Assembly: GCA_905221605.1 (NCBI GenBank)
Contig: CAJNDS010002347.1
Span: 325,501 to 389,500, forward strand
Direction of reading: 5' to 3'
DNA length: 64,000 bases
From: Symbiodinium natans
Lineage: Eukaryota > Sar > Dinophyceae > Suessiales > Symbiodiniaceae
The notes under the pieces: model-generated
Databases searched by the model: none
What the model was told of the DNA's origin: nothing
Seen by the model: the letters and a program-made list of their open reading frames with translations, nothing else
Part shown: piece after piece, positions 45,755 through 55,992 of the stretch
Layout: each line of letters opens with the position of its first letter
Position numbering within the stretch: the first letter of the stretch is position 1
Made by a program: the position numbers and the translations under genes

Positions 45755-46109
45755 CTAAAGCGGTTCACTTCCGAAGTGGAACTCCGATAGAAAAGCGCTC
45801 TCGAGAGTCCACGGCGCCCCTCTTCTTGCAAATGCAAGCTGCCTGAACTTCGAAAAAGCCCGTTCGCGCACGGTCCGCCGCTGCCCGTGCGCCTCAAAGT
45901 GGTAAGTGTCTGGGGGCGGCTTGGGATGGTTTGTTGGGGGTAGGGAAGCTTTAGGGCTGGATTGGGCAAAGCGAGTCCAATATCCCAAAACCATGGAGCC
46001 CTCAACAAGAACTGAACACCTGAAACCCCACAAATCCTAGGATCCCTAAAAGAGCGCCCAACAGACCTGCCCTCGCTTTGAGGCCTTGCTGGGCCGCGGC
46101 GGCAGCCAT
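45755..46109 (-). CDS. Small two-exon membrane protein, 75 residues
   Basis: Exon 1, 46109-46020: MAAAAAQQGLKARAG then a hydrophobic helix LLGALLGILGFVGFQ. Exon 2, 45892-45755: AHGQRRTVRERAFSKFRQLA and ending FLSEFHFGSEPL, TAG. The intron is 127 nt, GT...GAG with G next, phase 0. The ATG follows TATATAGGCAG, so a trans-splice acceptor CAG lies directly before it. One transmembrane or signal-anchor helix near the N-terminus with a basic tail suggests a small organelle- or ER-membrane protein. Family unknown. Confidence 0.6.
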
Positions 46110-47155
46110 CTGCCTATATAGCCGAGGGCAGAGGACAATGCAACACTCGAACAAGCCATTCAATGGAGAACCATTTTTTAGCCTCGGCTGCATTCTCGGG
46201 TTCTGGGGCACGCGGCCTTTGCAGCTCCGCCGCTGGAGCACTGTGGGCCTCGAGCGACAATCAACACATCAACACCCTTGTCTGTTCACGAATCTCGGAC
46301 CTTTAGGCACAGCAGTGCTGTGATTTTTGGTGACTTGGCGCGCCTCCAGAAATCACAAGAACCAAAAACGACACAAGAAGAGAAACGAGCCCTTAGCCGG
46401 TGGAAGCCAGAGAATCCAAGCTCCGAGCCGACATCTCGCCGCTGAGTCACGGCACGTGACAGGTTGATGGCTTTCGGGTGTCGCGCATCCCTGAATCCCT
46501 CAACACTCAAGTGCGAAGGTTATGAAGTCCTCAGGAAGCCACAAGCCGAATGCAGTACAGCCCATGTCTCTTGAGGATCTTGAGGTGAGCTGGGAAATGC
46601 TTTCAACGCCTTCCTCGTGTCTCTGCCTGGACCCGCATGCAGCTTGGGCCCTACGTGGTTGATCTGGTGTAAGCCCTGAAAAGGCAACAAGAAAGGCTCT
46701 GTGCCATGCAATGCAACGTGACATGCTGCAACCATGCACAGGCTGACCACTCGGAATTTTGAACTACTGCACCGTACAGCTTGCGAAGCATTGCGCCAGC
46801 CGGCACCGTGCGCCTGGAAATCACAACTTCTGAGCAAAGCCAAAGCTGACCCCAGATCTCACATCCAATACCCAACACCACCCCACATTCTTTCAACCAG
46901 CAGCCTAAAGCTGGACGCAGCAGCCCTGGTACTGAGGCAAGGGCAGTTGTTCGTGGATTGTTGGCTGGAGGACAGCTGCAAGGCGGCCTCCGACCCAGAG
47001 CCCCCAACCCACAAGCCCTGGCCCCCCCCAAGCGTGCAGAGGCTGAACTTGGCATACGGCCTTCGTGATGTTTCAGGAACTATCGGAAGAGAGTGCGTGA
47101 AAAGGGTCCGCGCATATTCCAGGTACCCCCCCCTCCCCCCCCCCCCAACCCAAAA
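46110..47155. other. Stretch without a supported gene
   Basis: Open frames occur on both strands (minus 46651-47055; plus 46734-47171) with no motif. A C-rich run lies at 47126-47147. Confidence 0.35.
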
Positions 47156-47159
47156 ACAA

Positions 47160-47222
47160 ACAAGAACCTAAATCCTAAACCCCCTAACCCTAAACCCCTA
47201 AACCCTAAACCCTCAACCGAGG
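47160..47222. repeat. Interstitial telomere-like CCCTAAA tract
   Basis: Units such as CCTAAACCCCCTAACCCTA and AACCCTAAACCCTCAACC are followed at once by a G-rich run (47221-47252). Confidence 0.85.
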
Positions 47223-47530
47223 GGGGGGGAGGGGGCGAGGGGCGAGGGGGGAGAAAATCTCGGGCGCTGCAAGGATTTTTAACATCGGCATTGCTGGAAA
47301 AGACTGCACTGAACTTCCGCGTGACGTTAGTTTGCGAGCTACCAACAGCAGCCTAAGCCCCCCAAACAGACGTGACACCTGGCGTGCCTCCCTTTGAACT
47401 CTCCTCTGCCGCCGGTGTTCCCGCTCCTGGCGCTGGCCAAGGTCAAGATAAGACACGATGCAATACGCGACACTGCGATTACGAAGCTCAAGCTCCCCAC
47501 ACCGCTCCTACCCTCCCGGCTTCCCACTCC

Positions 47531-50500
47531 TTAAGACAACGGCAAACTGATCCGTTCCTGGAGCTCCTGCATAGCCGAGCAAAGCTGCTCAAAGGCCTCC
47601 TGCACGTTTTGGCCCGTCACCGCTGAGGTCTGGAGCACCTCGCAAGGGCACGGAAGGTCACGGAAGAGGTAGCATGGGTCCTGGAGTGAAGAGGGTGGTT
47701 GCTTCCAAGTTGTTTGCCGGTTTCGTGGCAAACCCAGCTTGGCATACTCTCCCGGCACCTGCACACAGTTGGGCCAGCCAGCTTGCAGTCGTTGCAGGTC
47801 TTCCTCCGAAACATCCCACCTGTCAGTAAGGCGAGTTTCTGCGCGACACGCCGCCAAGATTTCAAGATTCCGAAGAGGCCAAAGAGGTCACGAAGATGCC
47901 AGGCCCGGGCCTTTGCAGGTCCGCCATGTTGGCAGCAATGACCTCCCCAAAGCTGCGTGATGGAACGAGGAGCCGGCAACACTTTGAAGACTCACGACAG
48001 GGAAAATGAAGACGAACTGTCTTTGATCAAAGGCGAAACACGAGATCCGGAAGCTACGAGTACCGTCGTTGTGGGTTGTTTTCATTGGCAGTCTGATTTG
48101 GTATCTTTCGTCGGTTTACTCACGTTCAAGTCCGCTCACTACAAGCTCGTCTGGTTCAAAGGGTGACCTTGGGGCATGCACGACAAGCGAGCAAAAGGCC
48201 CAGCCGACTAGATGCGCACAATACGAGCGAGACAAAGTGAAGGCTTCAGGAAACCAGTCTGGCTTGGTCTGGATTCAGGAGAACGATCCGTCCAAGTTTT
48301 TCCTTCGACGGTCTGCGGGCACACGACGAAGCGGGGGGAAAGTGAATCTACTGGTATGATTGTTCCTGATCTTCAGGTGACAAGAACAGGTCCAAGAAGC
48401 AACTACAGTAGCACAACCAAGCCTCCTAGTCCGGTTATCAATGCGTTGGGGGGTTTCCTTGTGTCTCTGTCGTTTGCAAATTCGCAAGCAATCCGCCGAG
48501 GCCTCGGGCCGAAGGTGTACAGGTTGTGAGAACAGGCCCCCCCCCTCCAAATCCTCCCCCCAACCGCAAAGCCACAACCCCCCTTTTTTGCCTGGAAAGG
48601 GTACCCACCAAAATCTGAAAGCGTTCGCCACAATCAGGGCCAGTTGGCGCTCCCCCACCCACCTGCCCCACCCCCTCCCCACTCCTCCCCCCCCCCTCCC
48701 CCCCCCCCCTCCCCCCCCCCCCCGCCCCCCGCCCCCCCACCCCCCTTTGCCCCCCCCCCCCCCCTTGCCCCCGCCCTCCCTTTTGCTTGAGGCAACTTTA
48801 CGAACCCAATCCAAGCCGAACCGTCTCAACACTCAACCTTGAACCTTCAACCTTGAACCTTGAACCCTAAACCCAAAAACCTCACGCCCCAAACCGTGAA
48901 CCTCGAGCCCTAAGCCCTCAACCCTAAACTCACCCTCAACCCTAAACCCCAAACATAAACCATAAACCCGGAACCCAAAAAAAATGTGTTGGTGGCTACA
49001 ACATGACCTTAGAGTGCAGCAGACTCTCCACGCAAGCTAACCTCTCCCCTCCCTGAGGCGCAGACGCTCGGAGGCGCCTCCTCCGGGTGGATGCTGCGAA
49101 TTTGCTCCTGGAAGGCCGACAGCCTGAGGCTAAGCGGCTAAGCGGCAAAGCTTTCTGGGTTTGTTCTGCTGACCTCGTCTCAAACATGATCTGTTGCCAA
49201 CGGGTTCGTTTCGTAGTTGTGCTAGGAAGTTTGCAACTACTTCAACTGGCAGCCGGCAGCCATGGTGCCATGGTGCATTCCGCAGAGCACTGCATTTGCA
49301 TCGCAATCCTGTTCAGCGCCGGACCCATCCAGCGATTGCCGATCCGCCAGGGAAAGCACGAACACGAACCTGCTGTCCAGAAGAGAGTCATGCTGTGAAA
49401 AAATATCCACAGCACTTGCTGGGCTCCAGGCCCCTTGCCGTTCTGGAGCCAGCCCCTCCACAGAGCATCCAAGAGCAACGGGTGCAACAACTGGAGCAAC
49501 AACTATCCGCGTCCCAGAGAACCTGCAGTCTGAGAACTTGTCAGCGAAGGGACCCACGTCCCGACTGATACTTTCACATCCTCCCAACACCGTGAGCTGT
49601 TCCGCGGCTGAAGCCGGACGCCCCCACCAAGGACTGTGGGGACTCTATGCTGCCGAGCTCGTGAGAGAGCCTTTGGTTTCCGTGGCGCTAACTGATCGAA
49701 ACCACCTCTTCGGGATCTCCCTCATGGGGGAGAGCCTTTGGGCGAGAGCCTTTGGGCGAGAGCCTTTGCAAGGGTTTGCCTCTGGGGCCGGTGCAGAGGC
49801 TGGAGCCATGGGCAGACGAAGCTTACGATTTGAAGGAAATGCAAGATGCCTGCTGCGGAAGGACCACGCCCTCTTACAAACAAGAAGCACGAACGGGCGG
49901 CAGCGCGGCAAGGCGGCAATGCGCCTGTGGGCGACAGCCCCATACAGCAAGCGTGTGAATGGCCCCGTAGCCCATGATCGCACCTCCGTAAAGAGTGGTA
50001 GGTTTCCTGGCCAGCCGTGTCCACGATGTCGAGGCCTTTTTTTCCGAAAAGGAGGGGGGGGGGGGAAGCGGGGGGGGGGGCGGGGGAGACCCTCTTTATG
50101 AGCTTGGTCGCAATCAAGGCTGGGGCTATTCCGAAATATGAGAATCTCCACTTGGGCGCAGGCCCACCGGCGACCCCTTGACCACAAGGTCTTTTCTGTA
50201 CATGTCCTGTGGGCAACGCTTTGCAAAACTGTTGCTGGGCACGTCAACGAGTAGCATGCAGAATACATCCTGAACGAACTGCACTATGAACTTATCAGCA
50301 ATATCAACCAGATAACGCTCCTGTTGTGATGGTTCGTGCACTCTTCATAGGCTCTTCGGCTCTCTCTTTTTTGCTCTCTCTCTCTCTCTCACACCTCGAT
50401 GGTGGGATCATGCTCCAACAGCACCTCGTCCCTGGCATGGAAAGCGATACGGTAAGCACCCTCGACTCTAGCGGCATAGTGGCAGTGAGCAAGGAAAAAC

Positions 50501-50640
50501 GAAACGCACGCGTGCGAACGCCTGATGAACTTGGTGACCAAGGCAGACTTGCCCACGCCCGTGCAGCCCATGACCGCGACAGCAAAGCGCTCCGGGACCC
50601 GCACCTGAAGCACCACTAAAGTGATGGCTCATGCTGGAAC
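47531..50640 (-). CDS. Ras-like small GTPase, eight or more exons
   Basis: Exons, right to left: ending 50522 (VAVMGCTGVGKSALVTKFI, the G1 loop); 50431-50395 (DEVLLEHDPTIE, switch I Thr); 50206-50164 (DMYRKDLVVKGSPVG); 50035-49984 (LDIVDTAGQETYHSLR, G3); 49414-49325 (SRFVFVLSLADRQSLDG); 47942-47911 (VIAANMADLQ, G4); 47819-47759 (WDVSEEDLQRLQAGWPNCVQ); 47638-47531 (VLQTSAVTGQNVQEAFEQL, G5, stop). Every join but one keeps phase, with GC donors after exons 1, 3 and 6. G4 is NMAD, not NKxD, and G5 is TSAV, not TSAK, so guanine binding may be altered. There is no CAAX box. Still missing are the helix between 49325 and 47942 and the start codon (a candidate ATG is near 50680). Confidence 0.85.
48490..48985. 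repeat. Dispersed element, copy 3, with telomere-like tail
   Basis: Shares with the copy at 25185, in order: CCGCCGAGGCC, GTTGTGAGAACAGGC, the C-rich stretch, GCCTGGAAAGGGTACCCACC, ATCTGAAAGCG, CAGGGCCAGTTGGCG, a long C run (48650-48775), AACCTTGAACCTTCAACC, a degenerate CCCTAAA array (48865-48960) and AAACCATAAACCCGGAACCC. It lies in the large intron of the Ras-like gene. Confidence 0.85.
50041..50092. repeat. G-rich runs inside a Ras-like gene intron
   Basis: Two G runs (12 and 10 bases), AAGC and CGGGG spacers, directly abut the exon at 50035 on its 5' side. On the coding strand this is a C-rich tract before the AAAAAAAG acceptor, serving as a polypyrimidine stretch. Confidence 0.85.
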
Positions 50641-50684
50641 CCGAATCGCAGCAGTAGTCGTCGGAAATCGTCGTCGTCATAGTC

Positions 50685-53600
50685 GTCGTTTAGTGACAGC
50701 AGACGCTGTTGCGGTAGCCATCCTAACAGAAGGTGCAGCAGCAGTAGCAGTATAGTCTGTTACCGGCGAATTCACTCATCGCCCGTTCGCTCATGAGCAT
50801 ACTTACTGAACATGAAGCGAAGCGAATGAGCGCGTGATTTCCATCGTAAGGTACAGAGAGAAACTGAACGTGTTCACCGCCCGCGTGTTGCAACATGTTC
50901 ACACGTCTAATGGGCAAATGACCCAGAGCATCAGCAGTCCTAGCTGCCCACGGGGCTTTTGAACCGAGCACGTGCGCAATGTTCTGATATCGGACTCAGT
51001 CAAGGTCTCTCGAGCTGCGGTGCTTCCGCTGGACGATTCAACGGTAATATTTAGCAAGCATATCTATTTAGCCAACATAAAAAAGCATGTACATTGGCAT
51101 TTAGCATAGTTTAATATGTTATGTATATACTGTAAGTTTTCTGTAAGTTTTCTGTAAGTTTTCATACGGTACGGAAGGAGGCTCGTAGACCCTATGCCTT
51201 ATGCTAAACCAGGGCAGTACCAACACGAGTCCCTCCAGATCCCTCCAGGGAGCCGGCGGCCATCTGTGGTCCTGGCGGGGGGGAAAGCTGAAACTGAACG
51301 CAGGTGCTGCAAATTGAGGGAGCAGATTTAGAGCTTCGAGCTGTGTACATTCTTTTGGGATGTTTTGGGATTACTTGGGCTGCGGGTCTGTTGGCATGTG
51401 TGGACTTTCCCTACGCGATTTGCTTGAAAGCTTTGCAATCTGAGCACGCGTTCTGAATCCAAACATAAATTTGGCTTCTGTCATGCCATCGCTATGGGTC
51501 CTTGACCACTCGTCGCACTGGGTTTCTCCTGCACGGCGCAGCAGTTTTGGCACGTAGAGGATGCTTCAACCGCAAAAGCAAGCGGAGGCCATGGGAGCAG
51601 GTGCTGTGTCCTCACGCAGCCGTGTGAAGGATGATGGCAACATCAGCAAATCCACGGCCAAGCGAGGGCAACTGTACTTGCCGGCTGCTCTTGCATTTAG
51701 GCATGCTTGCCGCTGGCGGCTTTACTGTCACCTGCCTGCATGTGCAAACGATACCCGTTCCTGTAGAAGGCACTCAAACATGAAGTTGCTGTTCAACAGC
51801 GTGCATGTCAAACTAGGCTTGTGATGGCTACTCAACATGAAAATCCGTGTCGGAATCGAGCGTTTTGCAAACATGACTCGCCCATGTCGGCTCAGAACGT
51901 GAAGCATGGACCCGCATTGCCCCGGAGCTCTGCAGGCATGGGCAAGTCTGGGCGACGTAGATGCAATGGAACCGCATTGGCGGCCCCATCCCAGGAAGTG
52001 CTTTTTTTGTGACGCCTTGTGCCGCCTTGTGACGCCCTGATGCCTTATGGCTAGGCCACAGGGCATGGCTTTGTCGGGTCGCAGATTCAGACTGCTGTGA
52101 GACATCTCTCGCTGTGAGCATGCACTTTCAGAAACACCGTAATGCCTACCTCTCATAATCGCAAAAGCGTGAGTTTCAGTCATGAGCCGCAACCCAGCCC
52201 ACCTATTGTTCCTACGCTGGTATACGCTTAATCTACAGCGCATGCATCCGGCAGATGAGGCATCAGCCGGCTCATCCGCGCCACACAGCTTCTGCCACTA
52301 TCGCGGGCCCTGGCTTGCAGTTGAAACATGCTCTCTCGCCCTGCCAGTGCCAGGACTGTGGGATTTATAAACGTTTAGGAAGTAGAGCCTGATAAATTCA
52401 AGGGGCGTTGTCAATGATAAAACCAGGCTCTCGAATCAGCCATCACCCCTGCCCAGCAATTTCTCGCGAATCCACGCGGCCTTGCACGGGAAGTAGAAGG
52501 CCAAATCGATCTGCCAGGCTTCTCTCCTGCAGCGCACTCATGCTGCAGTCTCCGCCTGACTCTGAGTACCGAGGCACGGGCATCGGCTGGCTTCATGAGC
52601 ACCGTGCAGCCTTGCCATTCTTGCCATTGCCCGGGGGAATTGCTAAGAGTGTATACGGCCAGGGAAAGAGTCTTCGAATCAAGCTAGGGTGCGCCCGGCG
52701 CCGAAGCCAAAGCTCTTGGCGACGAGGCCATGAGATCGCCCGATGGATTTGGCCTGACAAAATCATTCTATGCAATTCCATAGTGTAGCGGCGGCGCGCC
52801 CTGACAAAGGCCTCATTCCGCAAGCCAGGATCCATGTGTGGGAGCTGGCACTCCGACGCCGACCTTAAATTTCTAGGCTCTAGCGCTACTCATCACAGCT
52901 TGTGCGATTGGACGGGCTCGCATCACCCCAGGCTAAGTCGCCTCACTTCATTTCAAGACTGCACGGAGCGCTCGTTTTAACAGCGCGCTGCTAAGCTCAC
53001 AGGATCTGCCAGGATACAAATGGAAAGAAAGCCAGATAACCAACGCGTTTGATCTGGCATCAAGCGAAACAACATTAAAACCAAGTCGCGGCTCGTCAGC
53101 AAACTCCTTCACCATCTGATGCAAAGTTGCCTGTCGGGCAGAGGGAGTTTGCGAAAACCTAGAGGCAACCGACAGATAAAAGTCACAGACAAAGTGGCAC
53201 AGGTTCGGTTAAGGCTTTGGTTTCTGGGCTCAGACGGTACATGGTTGTTTCCACAAATGAGGGGTTCTTCTCTGGGGGCCTTCAATTAAGGAGTTGCGTT
53301 CGCTCATGGTTCTGGCACGAGACGTTGTACGCTTCTCAGGGAATATAGGGCGCTCAGGGGGCATCGAAAGAAACCCTTGTCGGGTACAACCTTACCGGCA
53401 CTTGGAAGCTCACTTCTAAGCAGGGCTATAAGCATGGCAATAATCGTAGTCCAACTGAGGGCACTTAATAACCCAGCTTGCGCTCACCCATGAATTTCAT
53501 TCCCTATCAAAACCCTTAGATGTCTAGGGTAGCTCCACCTCCGTACGCCCGTGTGATCCTCCTCCTCCCTCACCGTCATCCTAATCAATCACATCTCCCT

Positions 53601-53741
53601 GATTCCCCACGACGGCCCGTAAAGAAAAAAACTCTCTACTCGAAGCATCTCGTGCTCTGTTGAGGTCCAGGATCTATCAGGTTAGGAAACATTTACCAGG
53701 GGTGACTGGCGAGTTTATGCAAAGGGAGGGGCAAGCCTGTT
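50685..53741. other. Long stretch without a supported gene
   Basis: Mostly unique, moderately AT-richer sequence. TAAGTTTTCTG is tandemly repeated three times at 51131-51160. Frames such as minus 51728-52243 and plus 52408-52788 are open but have no motif or splice context. It probably includes the upstream region of the Ras-like gene and the 3' part of the gene starting at 54102. Confidence 0.35.
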
Positions 53742-54102
53742 CTAGCTTCCTAATGCAGGAATGCAAGGAAAGGCGCAAGAGTAAGTGGCGCAGCCAGCCG
53801 AGGAAATGCCTGGAAACGACCGCGAAGAAGGGGCGATTGGAGCAGCGGGCATCGGCCAACAACAAGGACTAGAGCACCGAAGCTCACAGCCAGTATACAC
53901 AGCTTTCGGTAAGCTACATGTTGACAAGGTATTGTTTTTTAACAAGACTAACGGTAATGCACTGCAAGCCTCCTGAGTGAGCAACACTTCGTTGTTGTAG
54001 GCGACATTCATCTGCAAGAGCACGGCAGGAAATGGCTAAGCACGGCCCTTCAACTTGCGCCACCAGCGCCTGGCTGAGCAATGACGAAGCACAAGATCCC
54101 AT
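53742..54102 (-). CDS. Start exons of an N-myristoylation-type protein
   Basis: Exon 1, 54102-54055, encodes MGSCASSLLSQALVAQ. Gly2, Cys4 and Ser6 fit N-myristoylation followed by palmitoylation, which would anchor the protein to membranes. A GT...GCAG intron (54054-54012) joins in phase 0 to exon 2 from 54011 (MNVAYNNEVLLTQEACSALP). Exon 2 stays open to a stop at 53742, but its distal, Cys/Pro-rich part is probably read-through into an intron. An ACAG just upstream of the ATG could be the trans-splice acceptor. The function of the body is unknown. Confidence 0.45.
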
Positions 54103-54177
54103 CTCCTGTTTTGGTGGAGGGTTGAGGTTTTCAAGTTTGCACCGCCTTCAACAGCTGTGAGAGACGCAAATACCAAG

Positions 54178-54238
54178 TAGCAGTAGTAGTAGTAGTAGTA
54201 GTAGTAGTCGTCGTCGTCGTCGTCGTCGTCGTAGTAGT

Positions 54239-54316
<78 letters not shown>
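54178..54316. repeat. (GTA)n/(TAG)n triplet tract with a (GTC)n block
   Basis: TAG units run from 54178 to 54206, switch to about eight GTC units (54207-54231), then return to GTA/TAG after a one-base slip (GTAGTAGTGTAG) until 54316. Confidence 0.97.
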
Positions 54317-54740
54317 CGCGCGAGTGCCATATTTGACGCCACGTTTTTGTGGCTGTCAGGACGAGTTTTCATCGGTATTTACAGTGTTTTCCGGAAAACA
54401 AGAGCAGGAGTGTCGAGGGTAGGATTTGGCTGTTTTTAAGTGTTGTGTCCCAGGTTACAGATGACAGAATACGTGTCATGCCCAAAACACTGGCTTTTTG
54501 CAGCGTTTGTGGCCTCGGAGCACAACTTCGCAACAGACTGCGCAAGGATGCAGCAAGCCCACAGAGAACGTACTATGCTGAAAATACTGGTTTTTTGCAG
54601 CGTTTTGGCCTGTCACTAGAACATACGGGAACATGACACTGTTTTTTTTGCGGCGTTGTCGCCTATAAATACAACATCCCAAGATATCGGTACACAGATA
54701 GATAGACAGCTTGTCTTTGTATCCATATACAAACTAAACG
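54317..54740. other. Stretch with diverged tandem sequence
   Basis: Two imperfect copies of a roughly 105-bp segment (ACTGGCTTTTTGCAGCGTTT at 54488 and ACTGGTTTTTTGCAGCGTTT at 54587, with GCAACAGACTGCGCAAG context) suggest a local duplication. No gene is supported. Confidence 0.4.
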
Positions 54741-54767
54741 CCTAAACCGAAAGGACTAAACCACAAG

Positions 54768-54806
54768 AACCCTAAAAGCCTGAACCCTAAACCCTAAAGC
54801 CTAACA
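54768..54806. repeat. Telomere-like CCCTAAA units
   Basis: A few copies of ACCCTAAAAGCC, AACCCTAAACCCTAAAGCC sit just before the tandem duplication at 54820. Confidence 0.75.
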
Positions 54807-54819
54807 GCGTCCCAGTGAT

Positions 54820-55118
54820 AGGAACAGCCGACATCGAAGGATGTCTTCTTTGATCGGAAGTGCCGACATCGAAGGATGTCAATGGGAATTGCCTATATGT
54901 TTAAGGTGTTCTTATGAGGAGGGGTTCTAAAGTCCATCGGGAGGGGGTGTTAAACTTAGATTTCATGCTTTAGGGTTTATGATATATATGTGATTTTTGG
55001 ATTTCGGAATATTTTGTATGGGAATTGCCTATATTTTCAGGGTTTTATTATTATGAGGGGTTCTAAAGTCCATCGGGAGGGGGTGTTAAACTTAGATTTC
55101 ACGCTTTAGGGTTTATTC
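54820..55118. repeat. Tandem duplication, period about 133 bp
   Basis: Segment 54887-54975 recurs at 55019-55112: GGGAATTGCCTATAT, then GGGGTTCTAAAGTCCATCGG, GAGGGGGTGTTAAACTTAG and ACTTAGATTTCA(T/C)GCTTTAGGG. At its left end a GCCGACATCGAAGGATGTC motif occurs twice (54828 and 54865). Each copy ends in a TTTAGGGTTTAT telomere-like unit. Confidence 0.9.
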
Positions 55119-55180
55119 CTCAACCCAGCACCCTAAACCCTAAACCGTAAACCCTAGACCCTAAGCCCTAAGCACTAAAC
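55119..55180. repeat. Interstitial telomere-like CCCTAAA tract
   Basis: Units CACCCTAAACCCTAAACCG, TAAACCCTAGACCCTAAGC and CCTAAGCACTAAAC follow the tandem duplication. Confidence 0.85.
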
Positions 55181-55303
55181 ATTTCGGCTTGCGCTGTGTT
55201 TTTTTTGGGGGAGGGAGGTTTAAGAGGTTAGGCTTTAGCTTCAGGGACTTGGGCTTGCACTTTTTTTTGGGGCGGGGCGGGGGCGGGGGAGAAGGTTCTT
55301 ATC

Positions 55304-55430
55304 CCCCCACCCCCCCCCCCCCCCCCCCCCCCCACCCCCCCACCCCCCCCCCCACCCCCCCCCCCACCCCCCCCCCCACCCCCCCCCCACCCCCCCCCAC
55401 CCCCCCCCCCCCCCCCACCCCCCCATCCCA
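55304..55430. repeat. C-rich tract with CCCCCCA spacing
   Basis: Long C runs are broken at intervals of 7-14 bases by single A residues. It is preceded by GGGGCGGGGCGGGGG at 55269, so opposite-strand G-runs face each other across about 40 bp. Poly-Pro and poly-Gly frames here are artefacts. Confidence 0.95.
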
Positions 55431-55615
55431 CCCAGCAAGGCCAAAGCAGGCAGTGTTTTGGGTACGGACGTAAGACCAAAAGAGGCACATGTAGAATGTT
55501 TGCGAGAAAAAGCACGATTTTTACCCTCGACTCTTTCTTGGAATTTGTGCTAGAACCACACGTTTGAGGCGCCTGAAGAAAGCAGTAACATAGCGTCAAT
55601 TATGGCACTGTCTGG

Positions 55616-55662
55616 TAGTAGTAGCAGCAGCAGCAGTAGCAGCAGCAGTAGCAGCAGTAGGA
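55616..55662. repeat. AGC/AGT triplet repeat
   Basis: About 15 triplets of GTAGTAGCAGCAGCAG type, mixed AGC and AGT. Confidence 0.9.
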
Positions 55663-55786
55663 TTGCGGTTTTCCTTGCCAACATCTGCTTTCAGGGTTCA
55701 GGGTCCTTGTTCCCGGTTTCGCGGAGACGAAAGAGGACCAGCAAGAAAAGAGGAACAATGTCACTGCGGATAGCCTGATAAGCCAT

Positions 55787-55992
55787 TGAGAGAGAGAGAC
55801 AGAAAGAGACAGAGAGAGACAGAGAGAGAGAGAGAGACGAGAGACGGAGACGGGGAGAGACGGAGAGAGACGGAGAGAGAGATAGAGAGAGACAGAGAGA
55901 GACAGAGAGAGACACAGAGTGAGAGAGAGTGAGTGAGATAAACAGACACACATAGGGACCGAGACAGACAGACAGACAGAGAGAGAGATCTG
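55787..55992. repeat. GAGAGACA-type microsatellite
   Basis: About 200 bp of GAGA, GACAGAGAGA, GACGGAGAGA and ACAGACAG units. Ser/Leu-rich minus frames over it are repeat products. Confidence 0.95.

Noticed and set aside
47639-47758. In-frame continuation between the last two Ras-like exons
   Set aside because: The 120-nt stretch has no stop, but removing it (CAG|GT...GAG|G) brings the last strand next to the G5 box exactly as in Ras proteins, so I treat it as an intron.
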